DNA of 64,000 nucleotides from JASLMY01 sp965226475 (GCA_965226475.1 CBDDDJ010000001.1:85305-149304), one strand, 5' to 3'. Counted from the first letter of the stretch, positions 24,909 to 33,713 are shown. A program made the numbers and translations. The notes: generated by a model not told the origin, from the letters alone.

Positions 24909-26657
24909 ATGAGTGTGAGTGACGACGGTGGACGCTACGATGTCCTGTGGCCGAGGGGCGAGAAGACCATCGAGGTCACGCCGCTGGCACCGAGGCTCGA
25001 TACGCTCGAGGGCAAGACCGTTTGCCAGCTTTGGGACTATCTCTTCCGGGGCGACGAGATCTTCGGCATGCTGGAAGGCAAGCTGGAAGAGCGCTATCCG
25101 GGCGTGAATTTCGTCCGCTGGGACGAGTTCGGTTCCACCCACGGCGAGGACGAGGCCGAGATTCTCGCCTCCCTGCCGAAGCGGCTGGAGGAACTCGGCG
25201 TCGATGCCGTCATCTCCGGCATGGGCTGCTGAGGTAGCTGCACGCCCGCCGTGCTGCGGGCGAGCGCGATTGCCGAAAAAGCCGGATTTCCAACCTCCTC
25301 CCTGGTCTGCGAGGGCTTCATTGGCCAGGCCGCGACGACGTCGGTCGGGATTGGCCTGCCGAACTTGCCGGTGGCCCTGGTTCCGGGGCACGTCGACGGC
25401 CAGTCTGACGAGGAGCTTTGGGAGAACGTCACCTCCGTCACCCTCGACCGGGTGATCGACAATCTTCTGACCCAGCCGGCCGAGGCCGCCCCCGTCAACG
25501 AACCCTCGGCGAGCGACACGGTCTTCACCGGCGGCTTCGAGGAGGTCAACCGCTTCTTCTATGAAAACGGCTGGGGCGACGGCCTGCCCGTGGTCCCGCC
25601 GACCCGGGCCAAGGTGGAGGCCTTCCTCGGCTTCACCGACCTCGATGCGAACGCCGAGGTCGGCGTGCTGCCGCCCGACAACCGGGCGGCCAGCCCCTGG
25701 AACATCGCGGTCAACGGCGTCATGGCCGGCTGCCGGCCGGAACACATGCCGGTCCTGGTGGCGCTGGTGGAAGCCATGGCCGATACCGCCTATGGCGTCG
25801 AGCACAGCGGCAACACGCCGGGGGCCGAGACCCTGATCGTCGCCAACGGCGCAATCATCCGCGACCTCGGCTTCAACTACGAACAGGGCGTGCTCCGCGA
25901 CGGCTTCCAGGCCAACACCGCGATAGGCCGCTTCTGGCGCCTGATGCTCCGCAACGTCGCCGGCTTCCTGCCGCACGAGACCGACAAGGGTACCTATGGC
26001 GGCACCTGGCGCGTGGTGCTGGCGGAGAATGAAAGCGTCCTCTCCAAGATCGGCTGGCCCACGATCGCAGCCGATCAGGGCATCGGAGCGGGCGAGAGCG
26101 CGGTCACCGTCTCCCGCTTCACCGGCGGCGATTGTATCGCCTCCGTCTTCGGCCATTCGGCGGAAGAGATGCTGCCCTATCTTGCCGACGCGCTGGTCAA
26201 GGGCACCGGCTGGCAGCTCTGTTTCACCATCGGTATATCGACCGGCGGCTACAAGCCGCTGCTGGTCCTGAGCCCGGTGCTGGCCGAGACCATCGCCAAA
26301 TCCGGCTTCTCCAAGGACGATGTGAAGGACTGGCTGTTCGAGCATGCCCGGATGCCGGCCTGGAAGTTCGAGAACTATATCGGCCATTGGACCAACCTGG
26401 TGCCGGGCCGGCGCAGCCTCGTCGACTTCGTGAACCTCGGCAAGGCACCCGGGATTTTCGCCGAGTCGAGCGATCCCGAACGCCTGGTGCCGATCGTCTG
26501 CGACCCAAGCGATTTCATGATCGCGGTCGCCGGCGATCCCCTTCGCACCAACGCCTTCGTCTTCGCCCACAACGGCATCCTGGGCTTCCCCACCAGCAAG
26601 GCGGTGCGTCTGCCGCCGGATTGGGAGGAGCTGCTGGTCCGGGCCCGCGAGATGTGA
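24909..26657 (+). CDS. UGSC-type selenoprotein, selenocysteine at TGA 25230-25232
   Basis: The frame is open from ATG 24909 (GGAGGA 10-15 bases upstream) to TAG-free TGA 26655, apart from one TGA at 25230. Reading that codon as selenocysteine gives 582 residues with Sec108 in GMGC-U-GSCTP, so C107, U108 and C111 form a redox centre. The Sec domain covers about residues 1-185. A second domain of about 380 residues follows (NGWGDGLPVVPPT, NGVMAGCRPEHMP) and is shared with the next gene. The downstream half alone would have to start at GTG 25251 with no ribosome-binding site. The UGSC motif is known from a (seleno)protein family of unknown function. A redox role with the reductase two genes downstream is inferred. 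Confidence 0.88.
25230..25262 (+). promoter_or_regulatory. Putative bacterial SECIS element
   Basis: The UGA at 25230-25232 is followed, 10 nt later, by a perfect 7-bp stem (CGCCCGC at 25243-25249 and GCGGGCG at 25256-25262). The 6-nt loop CGUGCU starts 18 nt after the UGA. In the Escherichia coli fdhF element the apical loop lies at nearly the same distance and also exposes a G-U. Binding by SelB would recruit Sec-tRNA. The lower stem is not extended, so the exact shape should be folded. Confidence 0.7.
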
Positions 26658-26661
26658 GCGG

Positions 26662-27837
26662 GTGGGGGAGGACAGCCTCTGGTTGCTGGTGCCGACGGCT
26701 CAGCGCCGCGATGGCGGCTGGATCGACGACGTGCTTCGCCAGCGGGTGCTGGAGAAGGGGCTCGGCGATCGGCTGAGCGAGGTCGGCGAGTTTCCCCGCC
26801 GACGGGTCGAGGTGCTGCGGGGCCCGCACCCGGCCCGCGACGCGGCCGAACACTACTATCGCCGGGGATGGACCGACGGCCTGCCGGTGGTGGCGCCGAC
26901 GATCGGCCGGGTCGAGGCAATGGTCCGGGGCGGGGCGCGCGACGCCCGCGACGTGGTGGGGGAACTGGAGCCGCTGAAAGGCCTCGCCACGGTGGAACGG
27001 ATCGCCGCTAACGCGGTCATGGCCGGCTGCACGCCGGATCTCTTCCCCTTCGTGCTGGCGGCGGTGGACGGCATCGCGGCGCCGGAGTTCAACCTCAATG
27101 GCGTGCAGACGACGGACGAGAACGTGGCGCCGTTGCTGATGGTGAGCGGCCCTGGCGCCCGCGCCGCCGGCTTCAACGACGGCTTCGGCGCGCTGGGCCC
27201 CGGCTGGCGGGCCAATGCCGCCGTCGGCCGGGCACTGCGCCTGGTGATGCACAACATCGGCGGTGGCTGGCCCGCCGCCGTTTCCTTCGCCGGCCTGGGG
27301 CAGCCCGCCCGCTATACCCTCTGTCTCGCGGAAGCCGCGGAACTCAGCCCGTGGGAGCCGCTCGGCGTCGAACTCGGCTTCGATGAAGAAGCCACCATCG
27401 CCGTGGTGCAACGGGCCGAGACCTGCATCAACGTCACCGGAGGCCTCGTCGATATCGCCAGCGTCATGGGCTCGGCCGCCTCGCTCTTCACCATGCTCTA
27501 TAACGGCATCGTCGCCGTGGTGCTGGCGCCCTTCGTCGCGAGCGAGCTGGCGGCCCGGGGCTGGAGCAAGCGGGACGTGAAACGGCGTCTTTTCGAGACC
27601 GGGCGGATGCCGGCCGAGGCCTGGCGGCGAAGTTGGCTCGTGGAGCGGCTTATCGCGGCCGAGCGGTGGCCTGAGTGGGTGCATAAGGCGGCGGAGACCG
27701 GCTCGATCCCCGCCGTCGCCGGGCCGGAGGATATCACGGTGATCGTCGCGGGCGGCGACGTGCCGATACCGCAATGCGCCTATCTGCCGTCCTGGGGCTT
27801 CCCGCCCTGCCGGGTCGCGCGCGAGATCGAGATCTAA
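26662..27837 (+). CDS. Paralogue of the C-terminal domain of the UGSC selenoprotein
   Basis: This 391-residue protein resembles residues from about 195 onward of the preceding selenoprotein: GWTDGLPVVAPTIGRVEAM versus GWGDGLPVVPPTRAKVEAF, NAVMAGCTPDLFPF versus NGVMAGCRPEHMPV, and a similar end section with FETGRMPAEAW versus FEHARMPAWKF. It lacks the Sec domain. About 60 residues of different sequence precede the shared part. The start is GTG 26662, 4 bp after the stop of the selenoprotein gene. The two may form a hetero-oligomer. Function unknown. Confidence 0.85.
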   Translation: MGEDSLWLLVPTAQRRDGGWIDDVLRQRVLEKGLGDRLSEVGEFPRRRVEVLRGPHPARDAAEHYYRRGWTDGLPVVAPTIGRVEAMVRGGARDARDVVGELEPLKGLATVERIAANAVMAGCTPDLFPFVLAAVDGIAAPEFNLNGVQTTDENVAPLLMVSGPGARAAGFNDGFGALGPGWRANAAVGRALRLVMHNIGGGWPAAVSFAGLGQPARYTLCLAEAAELSPWEPLGVELGFDEEATIAVVQRAETCINVTGGLVDIASVMGSAASLFTMLYNGIVAVVLAPFVASELAARGWSKRDVKRRLFETGRMPAEAWRRSWLVERLIAAERWPEWVHKAAETGSIPAVAGPEDITVIVAGGDVPIPQCAYLPSWGFPPCRVAREIEI

Positions 27838-27854
27838 GCGAGGGGAAAAATGTC

Positions 27855-28778
27855 ATGGCGCCACCACGGGCAACGGACGATCTCATCGTCGTCGGCGGCG
27901 GCCTGGCGGGTCTCAGCGCGGCGGACCACGCCCGCGCTTTGGGCCTCTCCGTCACTATCCTCGAAGGCGAGCTTCCGGGCGGCCTCGTCGCCAACGTCGG
28001 CGCCGTCGAGGGCCTGCCCGGTGGCGAGGCGGCGGGCGGGGCCGAATACGCCTACCGGCTGCTGGACCGCGCGATGAACGCGGGCGCCGCATACCATCCG
28101 GGCCATGTCGAGTCCCTGACTCTCGAGGAGGGGCGCAAGATCGTGATGGCGGGGGCTGAACGGTTCGTCTCGAAACACGTGATCCTGGCGACCGGCGCCC
28201 GGCTCCGCCAGTTGGGCGTGCCGGGGGAAGAGAGGCTCGCCGGGCGGGGCGTCTCGCAGTGCGCCTTCTGCGATGCCGGCTTCTTCCAGGCGGAGGACGT
28301 GGTCGTGGTCGGCGGCGGCGATGCCGCGCTGCAGGAGGCGATGCACCTGGCCGAGGGTTGCCGCACGATCACCCTGGTCCATCGCGGCAACCGGCTTCGC
28401 GCCAAACCCGCCTACGTCGCCCGCGCCGCCGACGAGCCAAAGTTCCAGTTCCGCTGGGAGGCCCGGGTGGCGGAGATTCAGGGGTCCGAAACGGTCGAGG
28501 GCGTCCGCCTGGCAAATGCCGACGGGGAGACGGTGGATGAACTCGCCTGTACCGGCGTTTTCGTCTTCATCGGCTCCCGTCCCAACGCCGATCTCGCCCC
28601 GGCCGAGGCTATGCGCGACGACGAGGGCGCGCTGATCGTGGACGCGGGCCTCCAGACCCGGGTTCCCGGCCTCTACGCCGCCGGCGCGTTGCGCGCCGGC
28701 GATGGTGGCCAGCTCGTCCAGGCCATGGCCGACGGCATCACGGCGGCGCAGAGCGCCGCCCGCGCGATCAATCCTTGA
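27855..28778 (+). CDS. Thioredoxin reductase-like FAD/NAD(P) oxidoreductase
   Basis: This 307-residue low-molecular-weight thioredoxin-reductase-type flavoprotein has an FAD site VVGGGLAGLSAA (residues 12-23). The redox pair C136-x-x-C139 is in SQCAFCDAG (CATC in standard enzymes), the second dinucleotide motif is VVVVGGGDAALQEA, and the C-terminal FAD segment is LYAAGALRAGDGGQ. ATG 27855 follows AGGGGA. It lies 17 bp after the paralogue gene in the same operon. It is a plausible electron donor to the C-U-x-x-C centre of the selenoprotein. The Phe in the CxxC and the diverged NADPH loop suggest a dedicated partner and not general TrxB. Confidence 0.9.
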   Translation: MAPPRATDDLIVVGGGLAGLSAADHARALGLSVTILEGELPGGLVANVGAVEGLPGGEAAGGAEYAYRLLDRAMNAGAAYHPGHVESLTLEEGRKIVMAGAERFVSKHVILATGARLRQLGVPGEERLAGRGVSQCAFCDAGFFQAEDVVVVGGGDAALQEAMHLAEGCRTITLVHRGNRLRAKPAYVARAADEPKFQFRWEARVAEIQGSETVEGVRLANADGETVDELACTGVFVFIGSRPNADLAPAEAMRDDEGALIVDAGLQTRVPGLYAAGALRAGDGGQLVQAMADGITAAQSAARAINP

Positions 28779-28827
28779 TTGTCAGCCGGGCGATGTTGAG
28801 CTGGTGGATCAGGCTGGTGCCCTCTTA
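28768..28827 (-). pseudogene. Severed C-terminal codons of acyl-CoA dehydrogenase
   Basis: Minus-strand bases just outside the left end of the IS5-family element read EGTSLIHQLNIARLTIKD then TGA. This is the usual C-terminus of acyl-CoA dehydrogenases, with the catalytic Glu in the (Y)EGT motif. The rest of the gene is on the far side of the element at 29758-30849. The stop overlaps the convergent thioredoxin-reductase-like gene by 11 bp. Confidence 0.85.
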
Positions 28828-29757
28828 GAGTCCGACTCGAAATGAATCGAGTGTTTTCAGGCTCTTGCGAGACGGCGCGTGAGGAGTTGGATGCTGGCGA
28901 GGAAGATCCAGGCCTCGGCGGTCTCGATGGCCGTCTCGAAGTCCTTGGCCAGCCGCCGGTTTCGATTGAGCCAGGCGAGCGTGCGCTCGACGACCCATCG
29001 GCGGGGCAGGAGTTGGAAGCCCTTCACGCCCGCGGGACGGTTGACGATCTCCAGCGACCAGCGGCCGATCCGCTTCAGTGCGCCCTCGAGCTTGGGCCCG
29101 GCATAGGCGCCGTCGGCGAAGACGTGGCGCAGGCGGGGAAAGTGGCGGGGGATGGCGGCGAACACCGCCGGCGCGCCGTCGCGGTCCTGGATGTCGGCGC
29201 CGTGGACCACGACCGCGACCAGCAGGCCGCCGGTGTCGGTGAGGATGTGACGCTTGCGGCCCTTGACTTTCTTTCCGGCGTCGAAGCCCCGGATACCGCC
29301 GCTTTCCGTGGTTTTTACGCTCTGACTGTCGATGATACCGGCCGACGGGCCGGCCGCGCGGCCCTCGGCCTCGCGCGCCGCGACCAGCAGTTGCCGGTTG
29401 ACCTCGGACCAGGTGCCGTCGTCCCGCCAGAGATAAAAGTAGCGCTGCACCGTCGAGCGTGGCGGGAAGTCCCGGGGCAGCATGCGCCATGGACAGCCGC
29501 TACGCAGTAGGTAGAGGATCGCGTTCACCACCTCGCGCAATGCCGTCGTCCGAGGCCGTCCCAGCGCTTTGGCGCGAGGCAGCAACGGCTCCAGCACCTT
29601 CCATTCTCCATCCGTCAGGTCGCTTGCGTAGCGCAGCAGGTCGCGTTCATACTTCGGGCGAGTGATTTTGGTCCACATGTTGTGTCTCCCTGGTTGCTAA
29701 ATACAAACAGTGAATCACAACTGACTGAAATCACTCAACTCTTTTCGGGCCAGACAC
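28828..29757 (-). mobile_element. IS5-family (IS427-like) insertion sequence
   Basis: The element is 930 bp with one transposase gene. Imperfect terminal inverted repeats of about 33 bp lie at 28828-28860 and 29725-29757, matching at roughly 25 positions including CGAAA and GAGTG.TTTCAG. TTA flanks both ends (28825-28827, 29758-29760), a 3-bp duplication typical of this group. It is inserted into the acyl-CoA dehydrogenase gene. The transposase is uninterrupted, so the element may still be active. Confidence 0.87.
28857..29678 (-). CDS. IS5-family transposase
   Basis: This 273-residue protein appears full-length. The N-terminal region reads SDLTDGEWKVLEPLLP and SGCPWRMLPRDFPPRSTVQRY. The DDE catalytic residues are in GIIDSQSVKT (first Asp), VFADGAYAG (second Asp) and RRWVVERTLAWLNRNRRL (Glu, with the family Y/R-x-x-E-R arrangement). 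It fills most of the 930-bp element. No frameshift is seen, in contrast to the two-frame organisation of some IS427 relatives. Confidence 0.95.
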   Translation of the reverse strand: MWTKITRPKYERDLLRYASDLTDGEWKVLEPLLPRAKALGRPRTTALREVVNAILYLLRSGCPWRMLPRDFPPRSTVQRYFYLWRDDGTWSEVNRQLLVAAREAEGRAAGPSAGIIDSQSVKTTESGGIRGFDAGKKVKGRKRHILTDTGGLLVAVVVHGADIQDRDGAPAVFAAIPRHFPRLRHVFADGAYAGPKLEGALKRIGRWSLEIVNRPAGVKGFQLLPRRWVVERTLAWLNRNRRLAKDFETAIETAEAWIFLASIQLLTRRLARA

Positions 29758-30849
29758 TTAGAGGCGGAAGAGGCGAGCGTCGCGGTAGAGCCGTTCGATC
29801 GGGGCATAGTCGGCGACGTAGCCGGCACCGCCGAAGATCTGCACCGCGCGGTCGGCCACCCGGCCGCACATCTCGGAAGAAAAATACTTCGAGATCGAGG
29901 CTTCGAGCGCCACGTCCTCGCCCGCGTCGCGCTTGCGCGCCGAATCCAGCACCAAGGCGCGGGCCGCGTGGATCTCCGCCTGGCAGTCGGCGATCATCGC
30001 CTGCACCAGCTGGAAGTCGGCCACGGGCCGGTCGAACTGCCGGCGCGACTTGGCGTGGGCAATTGCCTCGTCCAGCATGCGGATCGCCGGCCCGACGCAG
30101 AGCGCGGCGAGATGAATCCGCTGCTTGTTCAAGACCTTCATCGTGGTGCGGAAGCCGACGCCTTCCACCCCGCCGATGAGGTTCCCGGCCGGCACGGGAC
30201 AGTTCTCGAAATAGACCTCCGAAACGGGGGACCCTGCCTGGCCCATCTTCTTGTAGGGCGGGCCGACGGAAAGGCCGGGCGTCCCGCGCTCGACGATGAA
30301 GGCGCTGATCCCGCGCGCGCCCGATGTCTCGGGATCGGTGCGGGCGAGCACGGTGAAGAAGTCGGCGATCGGCGCGTTGGTGATGAAACGCTTCTCGCCG
30401 TCGAGGATGTAGACCTCGCCCTCGCGCCGGGCGGTGGTGGCGAGGGCGGTCGCCTCCGAGCCCGCCTCGGCCTCTGTCAGTGCCAGGCAGCCGGTAGCCT
30501 CGCCCGTGGCGAGGCGGGGCAGCCAGCGTGCCTTCTGTTCCGCCGTGCCGTTCGCTACCAGGGCTTCCGAGCCGATCCCGGTGTTGGTGCCGACCCGGGC
30601 GCGAAAGGCGGTCGCGGCTTGCGACAGTTCAATGGCGGACCGTGCCAACTCCTCCATCGTCAGGCCGGCGCCGCCATATTCTTCCGGGATGCTCCAGCCG
30701 AAGAAGCCACGCGCGGCCATGTCACGGACGATCTCGTCGGGGATCGCATCCTCGGCCTCGACCCGCTCCTCCGCCGGAATGGCGACCTCGCGGACCCAGG
30801 CGCGGACCTCGGCCAGCAGGGTTTCGAGATGCGCCTCGTCCCGGATCAC
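29758..30849 (-). pseudogene. Acyl-CoA dehydrogenase truncated by the IS5-family element
   Basis: The 363-residue open frame covers nearly the whole acyl-CoA dehydrogenase fold: LAACGxx-like EYGGAGLTMEEL, LALTEAEAGSEA for FAD binding, and GGAGYVADYAPIERLYRDARL at the end. It stops at TAA 29758-29760, exactly the target repeat, where the family continues YEGTS. The lost segment contains the catalytic glutamate, so no dehydrogenase activity is expected. Rejoining the flanks still leaves TAA at the Tyr position, which is unexplained. The start overlaps the upstream NTF2-like gene by 4 bp. Confidence 0.88.
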
Positions 30850-31223
30850 GGAACTGGCCGGCCGTGGACGTCCTTCACCGCCAGGCGGCCGTCTTCGAAG
30901 CTATGGCGCTCGACGCCGACCCGCTCGAAGGCTTCGCCCGTCGCCGCCACGGTGCCGGTCATGCGATAGGTCATGGAGGTCGCTTCCGGGGCGTGGTGAA
31001 AGACCACGTCCTCGAAGCGCACGCCCTCGTAACGTCCGCGCCGTTCCTCGAAAAATCCGGCGATGGCCTCCCGGCTCGCGAGGTTTCGGACCACGCCATC
31101 GTCGAGCACGGTCCAGGTGAAGCCGGGCGTCACCACTTCGTACATCGCATCGAGATCCTGGCGGAGGAAGGCGCGGCCGAAGGCCTTGAAGAGAGCGTCG
31201 CGCGCCTCGCTGTCGGGGGGCAT
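30846..31223 (-). CDS. NTF2/SnoaL-like domain protein
   Basis: This 125-residue single-domain protein has the NTF2 cone fold signature: an N-terminal helix ALFKAFGRAFLRQDLDAMYEVV, then alternating strands such as GFTWTVLDDG and SMTYRMTGTV. Such proteins can be isomerases, hydratases or ligand-binding partners; the residues do not settle which. The start at 31223 follows GAGGAG. Its stop overlaps the acyl-CoA dehydrogenase start, so the two were translationally coupled and it may act on the same acyl substrate. Confidence 0.8.
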   Translation of the reverse strand: MPPDSEARDALFKAFGRAFLRQDLDAMYEVVTPGFTWTVLDDGVVRNLASREAIAGFFEERRGRYEGVRFEDVVFHHAPEATSMTYRMTGTVAATGEAFERVGVERHSFEDGRLAVKDVHGRPVP

Positions 31224-31239
31224 CGAGAGGCTCCTCGGT

Positions 31240-32217
31240 TCAACCGTTCTCGTAGGCGGAGGTGTCGCCGCGCCGCGAGGGCGGCGGGACCCGGAGCCGG
31301 TCGTAGGGCTGGAAACCCGAACGCTGGTACATCGGCAGCGCCGCCGGGTGGTCCAGCGTGCAGGTATTGACGGTGAGGCGGCTCGCCCCGCCGTTCCAGG
31401 CCATGTCGATCGCGCATCCCAGCAGATAGGGCCCGAGACGGCGGCCAATGAAGTCCGGCATGATGCCGAAATAGGCGAGATCGACGCTCGGCATCCGCCG
31501 CCGGTCGAGCTCGAAGAAGCCGGCCGGCACGCCTTCGACATGGAGCACATGGATCTCCACCCGCTCGTCCTGGATGATGGCGGCCAGATCGGCGTCGCTC
31601 AGCTTCTTGCGGTCGATCCAATACCAGGGACGTCCGACGGCATCGTAGAGGTAATGATAGAAGGCCGTGGTTGGCGATTTCGCGTGGAGAAGCGCCACGG
31701 GCGCCGTCGGCTCGACCCGGGGCACGGCCGGGCGCTCCGTCATTTCGAGGAAGGTGATGACGACGTCGTCGTCGCTTTTCGCCCCGCCCATCGGCACCGA
31801 AACTCCGTCCAGCCGTTTGCTGAGCAGCGCCCTCGGCTCCATGACATAGCCGATCCGCTGATAAAAACCGATGACCTTGTAGTTGCCGTCGCGGACCAGC
31901 AGTTCGACCTTGGGCACCCCTTGGGCCGACAGGCGGTCTTCGGCGGCCTCCATGATCGCCCGGCCGATCCCGCCGTCGCGAAGACCGGGCTCGGTCGCGA
32001 CGTAATAGATCCAGCCGCGGTGGCCATCGTGGCCGAGCATGGCGCTGGCCACGACGCGGCCGTCCGCCTCGCCCACCAGGATCTCGCCGTGGCCGCTCTC
32101 AAGGCAGAAGCGGATATCGCGCAACGGATCGTTCAGGGGATTGACCAACAGGTCCGAGGCACGCCAAAGCGCGATCAACCCCGCCTCGTCGGCCGGCTTA
32201 TAAGGCCTGATCCGCAT
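31240..32217 (-). CDS. Tandem GNAT N-acetyltransferase
   Basis: This 325-residue protein contains two GNAT domains. The first (about residues 1-145) has the acetyl-CoA loop region GLRDGGIGRAIMEAAED and FYQRIGYV. The second (about residues 165-315) has FIGRRLGPYLLGCAIDMAW and MYQRSGFQPYDR. The second domain's middle (VPAGFFELDRR) resembles GNATs that act on small amines or peptides. The start at 32217 has only a weak ribosome-binding site. Substrate unknown. Confidence 0.85.
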   Translation of the reverse strand: MRIRPYKPADEAGLIALWRASDLLVNPLNDPLRDIRFCLESGHGEILVGEADGRVVASAMLGHDGHRGWIYYVATEPGLRDGGIGRAIMEAAEDRLSAQGVPKVELLVRDGNYKVIGFYQRIGYVMEPRALLSKRLDGVSVPMGGAKSDDDVVITFLEMTERPAVPRVEPTAPVALLHAKSPTTAFYHYLYDAVGRPWYWIDRKKLSDADLAAIIQDERVEIHVLHVEGVPAGFFELDRRRMPSVDLAYFGIMPDFIGRRLGPYLLGCAIDMAWNGGASRLTVNTCTLDHPAALPMYQRSGFQPYDRLRVPPPSRRGDTSAYENG

Positions 32218-32231
32218 CTTTCCGGGCCTTG

Positions 32232-32855
32232 CTATTTCTTCAGCGCCGCCGCCGCCCGCAACTCGATGTCGGCGCAGCTCTGCACCTTGGGCCAGTCGTA
32301 GGTGCCGTCCTGGCCCCGCAGCCGCTGGGCGCAGCGATTGATGATCTCGCGTTCGGAGCTGTCCGGTTGGAAGAACCGGTACATTTCCGAGACTTTTTCC
32401 CCGGCCTTGCGCTGGATGACGAGGCATTGGTTCAGGCGCCGGTAGGCATCGGTCGCCCGGGGGTCCTGCTTGGCGGTGCAGAGTTCGATGATATTCTGGG
32501 TGAAGTCGTCCTTTTTTGCCCGTTCCCGCTCCTCGTTCAGCTTGGTGAGCGCGGCGACCTCCGCGTCGATGCAGGCATATTGCTCCGGCCATTGATAGCC
32601 GCCATTGTTGAGCCGCGTGGCCTTCGCGCAGGCGCCATGCAGCTGGCGGGCGTCCGGGTCCTTTTTCGTCTGCCGGGCCCAGCTCATGACGCGGTCCGCG
32701 GCGATCCGCTGCTCGTCGATGCAGGCGCGGCGCGCGTCCAAGGCATCGCCATATAGATTCCTGCAATAGTCGGCGATCCGCGCGTCCGTTTCGGCCGCGC
32801 CCGCCGATGCCGGGGCGAGCAGGACGAGCCCCACCACCATCCAAACCAGGCGCAT
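32232..32855 (-). CDS. Hypothetical secreted Cys-rich protein
   Basis: This 207-residue protein has a signal peptide (LVWMVVGLVLLAPASAGAA, cleavage near residue 21). The mature region has about seven cysteines in a repeated helical pattern (YCRNL...ACIDEQ, ACAKATRL...ACIDAEV, LCTAKQD...QCLVIQ, RCAQRL...SCADIE), which looks like three or four related disulfide-linked helical hairpins. ATG 32855 overlaps the stop of the sulfurtransferase gene. No named family recognised. Confidence 0.78.
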   Translation of the reverse strand: MRLVWMVVGLVLLAPASAGAAETDARIADYCRNLYGDALDARRACIDEQRIAADRVMSWARQTKKDPDARQLHGACAKATRLNNGGYQWPEQYACIDAEVAALTKLNEERERAKKDDFTQNIIELCTAKQDPRATDAYRRLNQCLVIQRKAGEKVSEMYRFFQPDSSEREIINRCAQRLRGQDGTYDWPKVQSCADIELRAAAALKK

Positions 32856-33697
32856 CAGCCTTCCACGGGCGTGTCGGCGCGCCCGCCCCATTCCGACCAG
32901 CTTCCATCGTAGAGGGTTCCGGCACGGCCCAGGACCTCGAGCCCGAGCAGCAGCACCGTCGCCGATACACCGGAGCCGCAGGAGGTAATGATCGGGCGCG
33001 AAAGATCGATGCCGCACGCCCTGAATTTTTCGCCGAGTTCGCCGGCGGGTAGCAGCGTCCCGTCCGCCGCCAGAAGGTCGGTATAGGGCAGGTTGAAGGC
33101 GCCGGGCATATGACCCGAACGCATGCCGGCCCGCGGCTCCGGCACCGTGCCGGCGAAGCGCCCGGCCGCGCGGGCATCGAGGATCTGTTCGCCGCCCCGC
33201 TCGATCACGCCCAGGACGTCCGTCATGTCCCGGATACCGCGCGCCGGTCCCCGGGCGACGTAATCCGTGTGGATCGGCGCGATGACATCGCCGTTCCAGG
33301 GCCGTCCCTCGGCCCGCCATTTCCCGGCGCCACCGTCCAGCACCTGGACCTTGGCGTGGCCGAAGGCGCGGAACATGCACCACGCGCGTCCCGCCGCCGA
33401 CATCGAGCCACCGTCGTAGCAGATCACATGATCACCGTTGGCGATGCCCAGTTCGCCGACGGCGGCGGAGAAGGTCGCCGCGTCGGGAAACATGTGGGGC
33501 AGCGGAGAGGTCGTGTCGCTGATCGCGTCGATATCGAAATAAACCGCGCCCGGCGGATGGCCGTCGGCGTACTCCGCCCGGGGGTCGCGGTTCTCGGTCG
33601 GCAGATACCAGGACGCGTCGACGACTTTCACGCCGTCCTCGCCCAGGTGGCCCCCCAGCCATTCGGTGCCGACGAGGGGGCTGTCACTATCGCTCAT
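32855..33697 (-). CDS. 3-mercaptopyruvate/thiosulfate sulfurtransferase
   Basis: This 280-residue protein has two rhodanese domains. The catalytic cysteine is in the second, in TSCGSGVSATVL; the CGSGV(S/T)A loop is typical of mercaptopyruvate sulfurtransferases, while thiosulfate enzymes usually have CRxGxx. The first domain has the inactive WYLPTENRDPRAEY pattern. The start at 33697 (MSDSDSPLVG) is the family N-terminus. It adjoins AlaX and cysteine synthase genes on the same strand, so a role in cysteine or sulfur turnover is likely. Confidence 0.92.
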   Translation of the reverse strand: MSDSDSPLVGTEWLGGHLGEDGVKVVDASWYLPTENRDPRAEYADGHPPGAVYFDIDAISDTTSPLPHMFPDAATFSAAVGELGIANGDHVICYDGGSMSAAGRAWCMFRAFGHAKVQVLDGGAGKWRAEGRPWNGDVIAPIHTDYVARGPARGIRDMTDVLGVIERGGEQILDARAAGRFAGTVPEPRAGMRSGHMPGAFNLPYTDLLAADGTLLPAGELGEKFRACGIDLSRPIITSCGSGVSATVLLLGLEVLGRAGTLYDGSWSEWGGRADTPVEG

Positions 33698-33713
33698 GAT
33701 TCCACCGCGCGCT

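Noticed and set aside
25251..26657. Independent gene starting at GTG 25251
   Set aside because: No ribosome-binding site, the start lies inside the hairpin, and the 18 codons before it are open back to the TGA; read-through explains the layout better.
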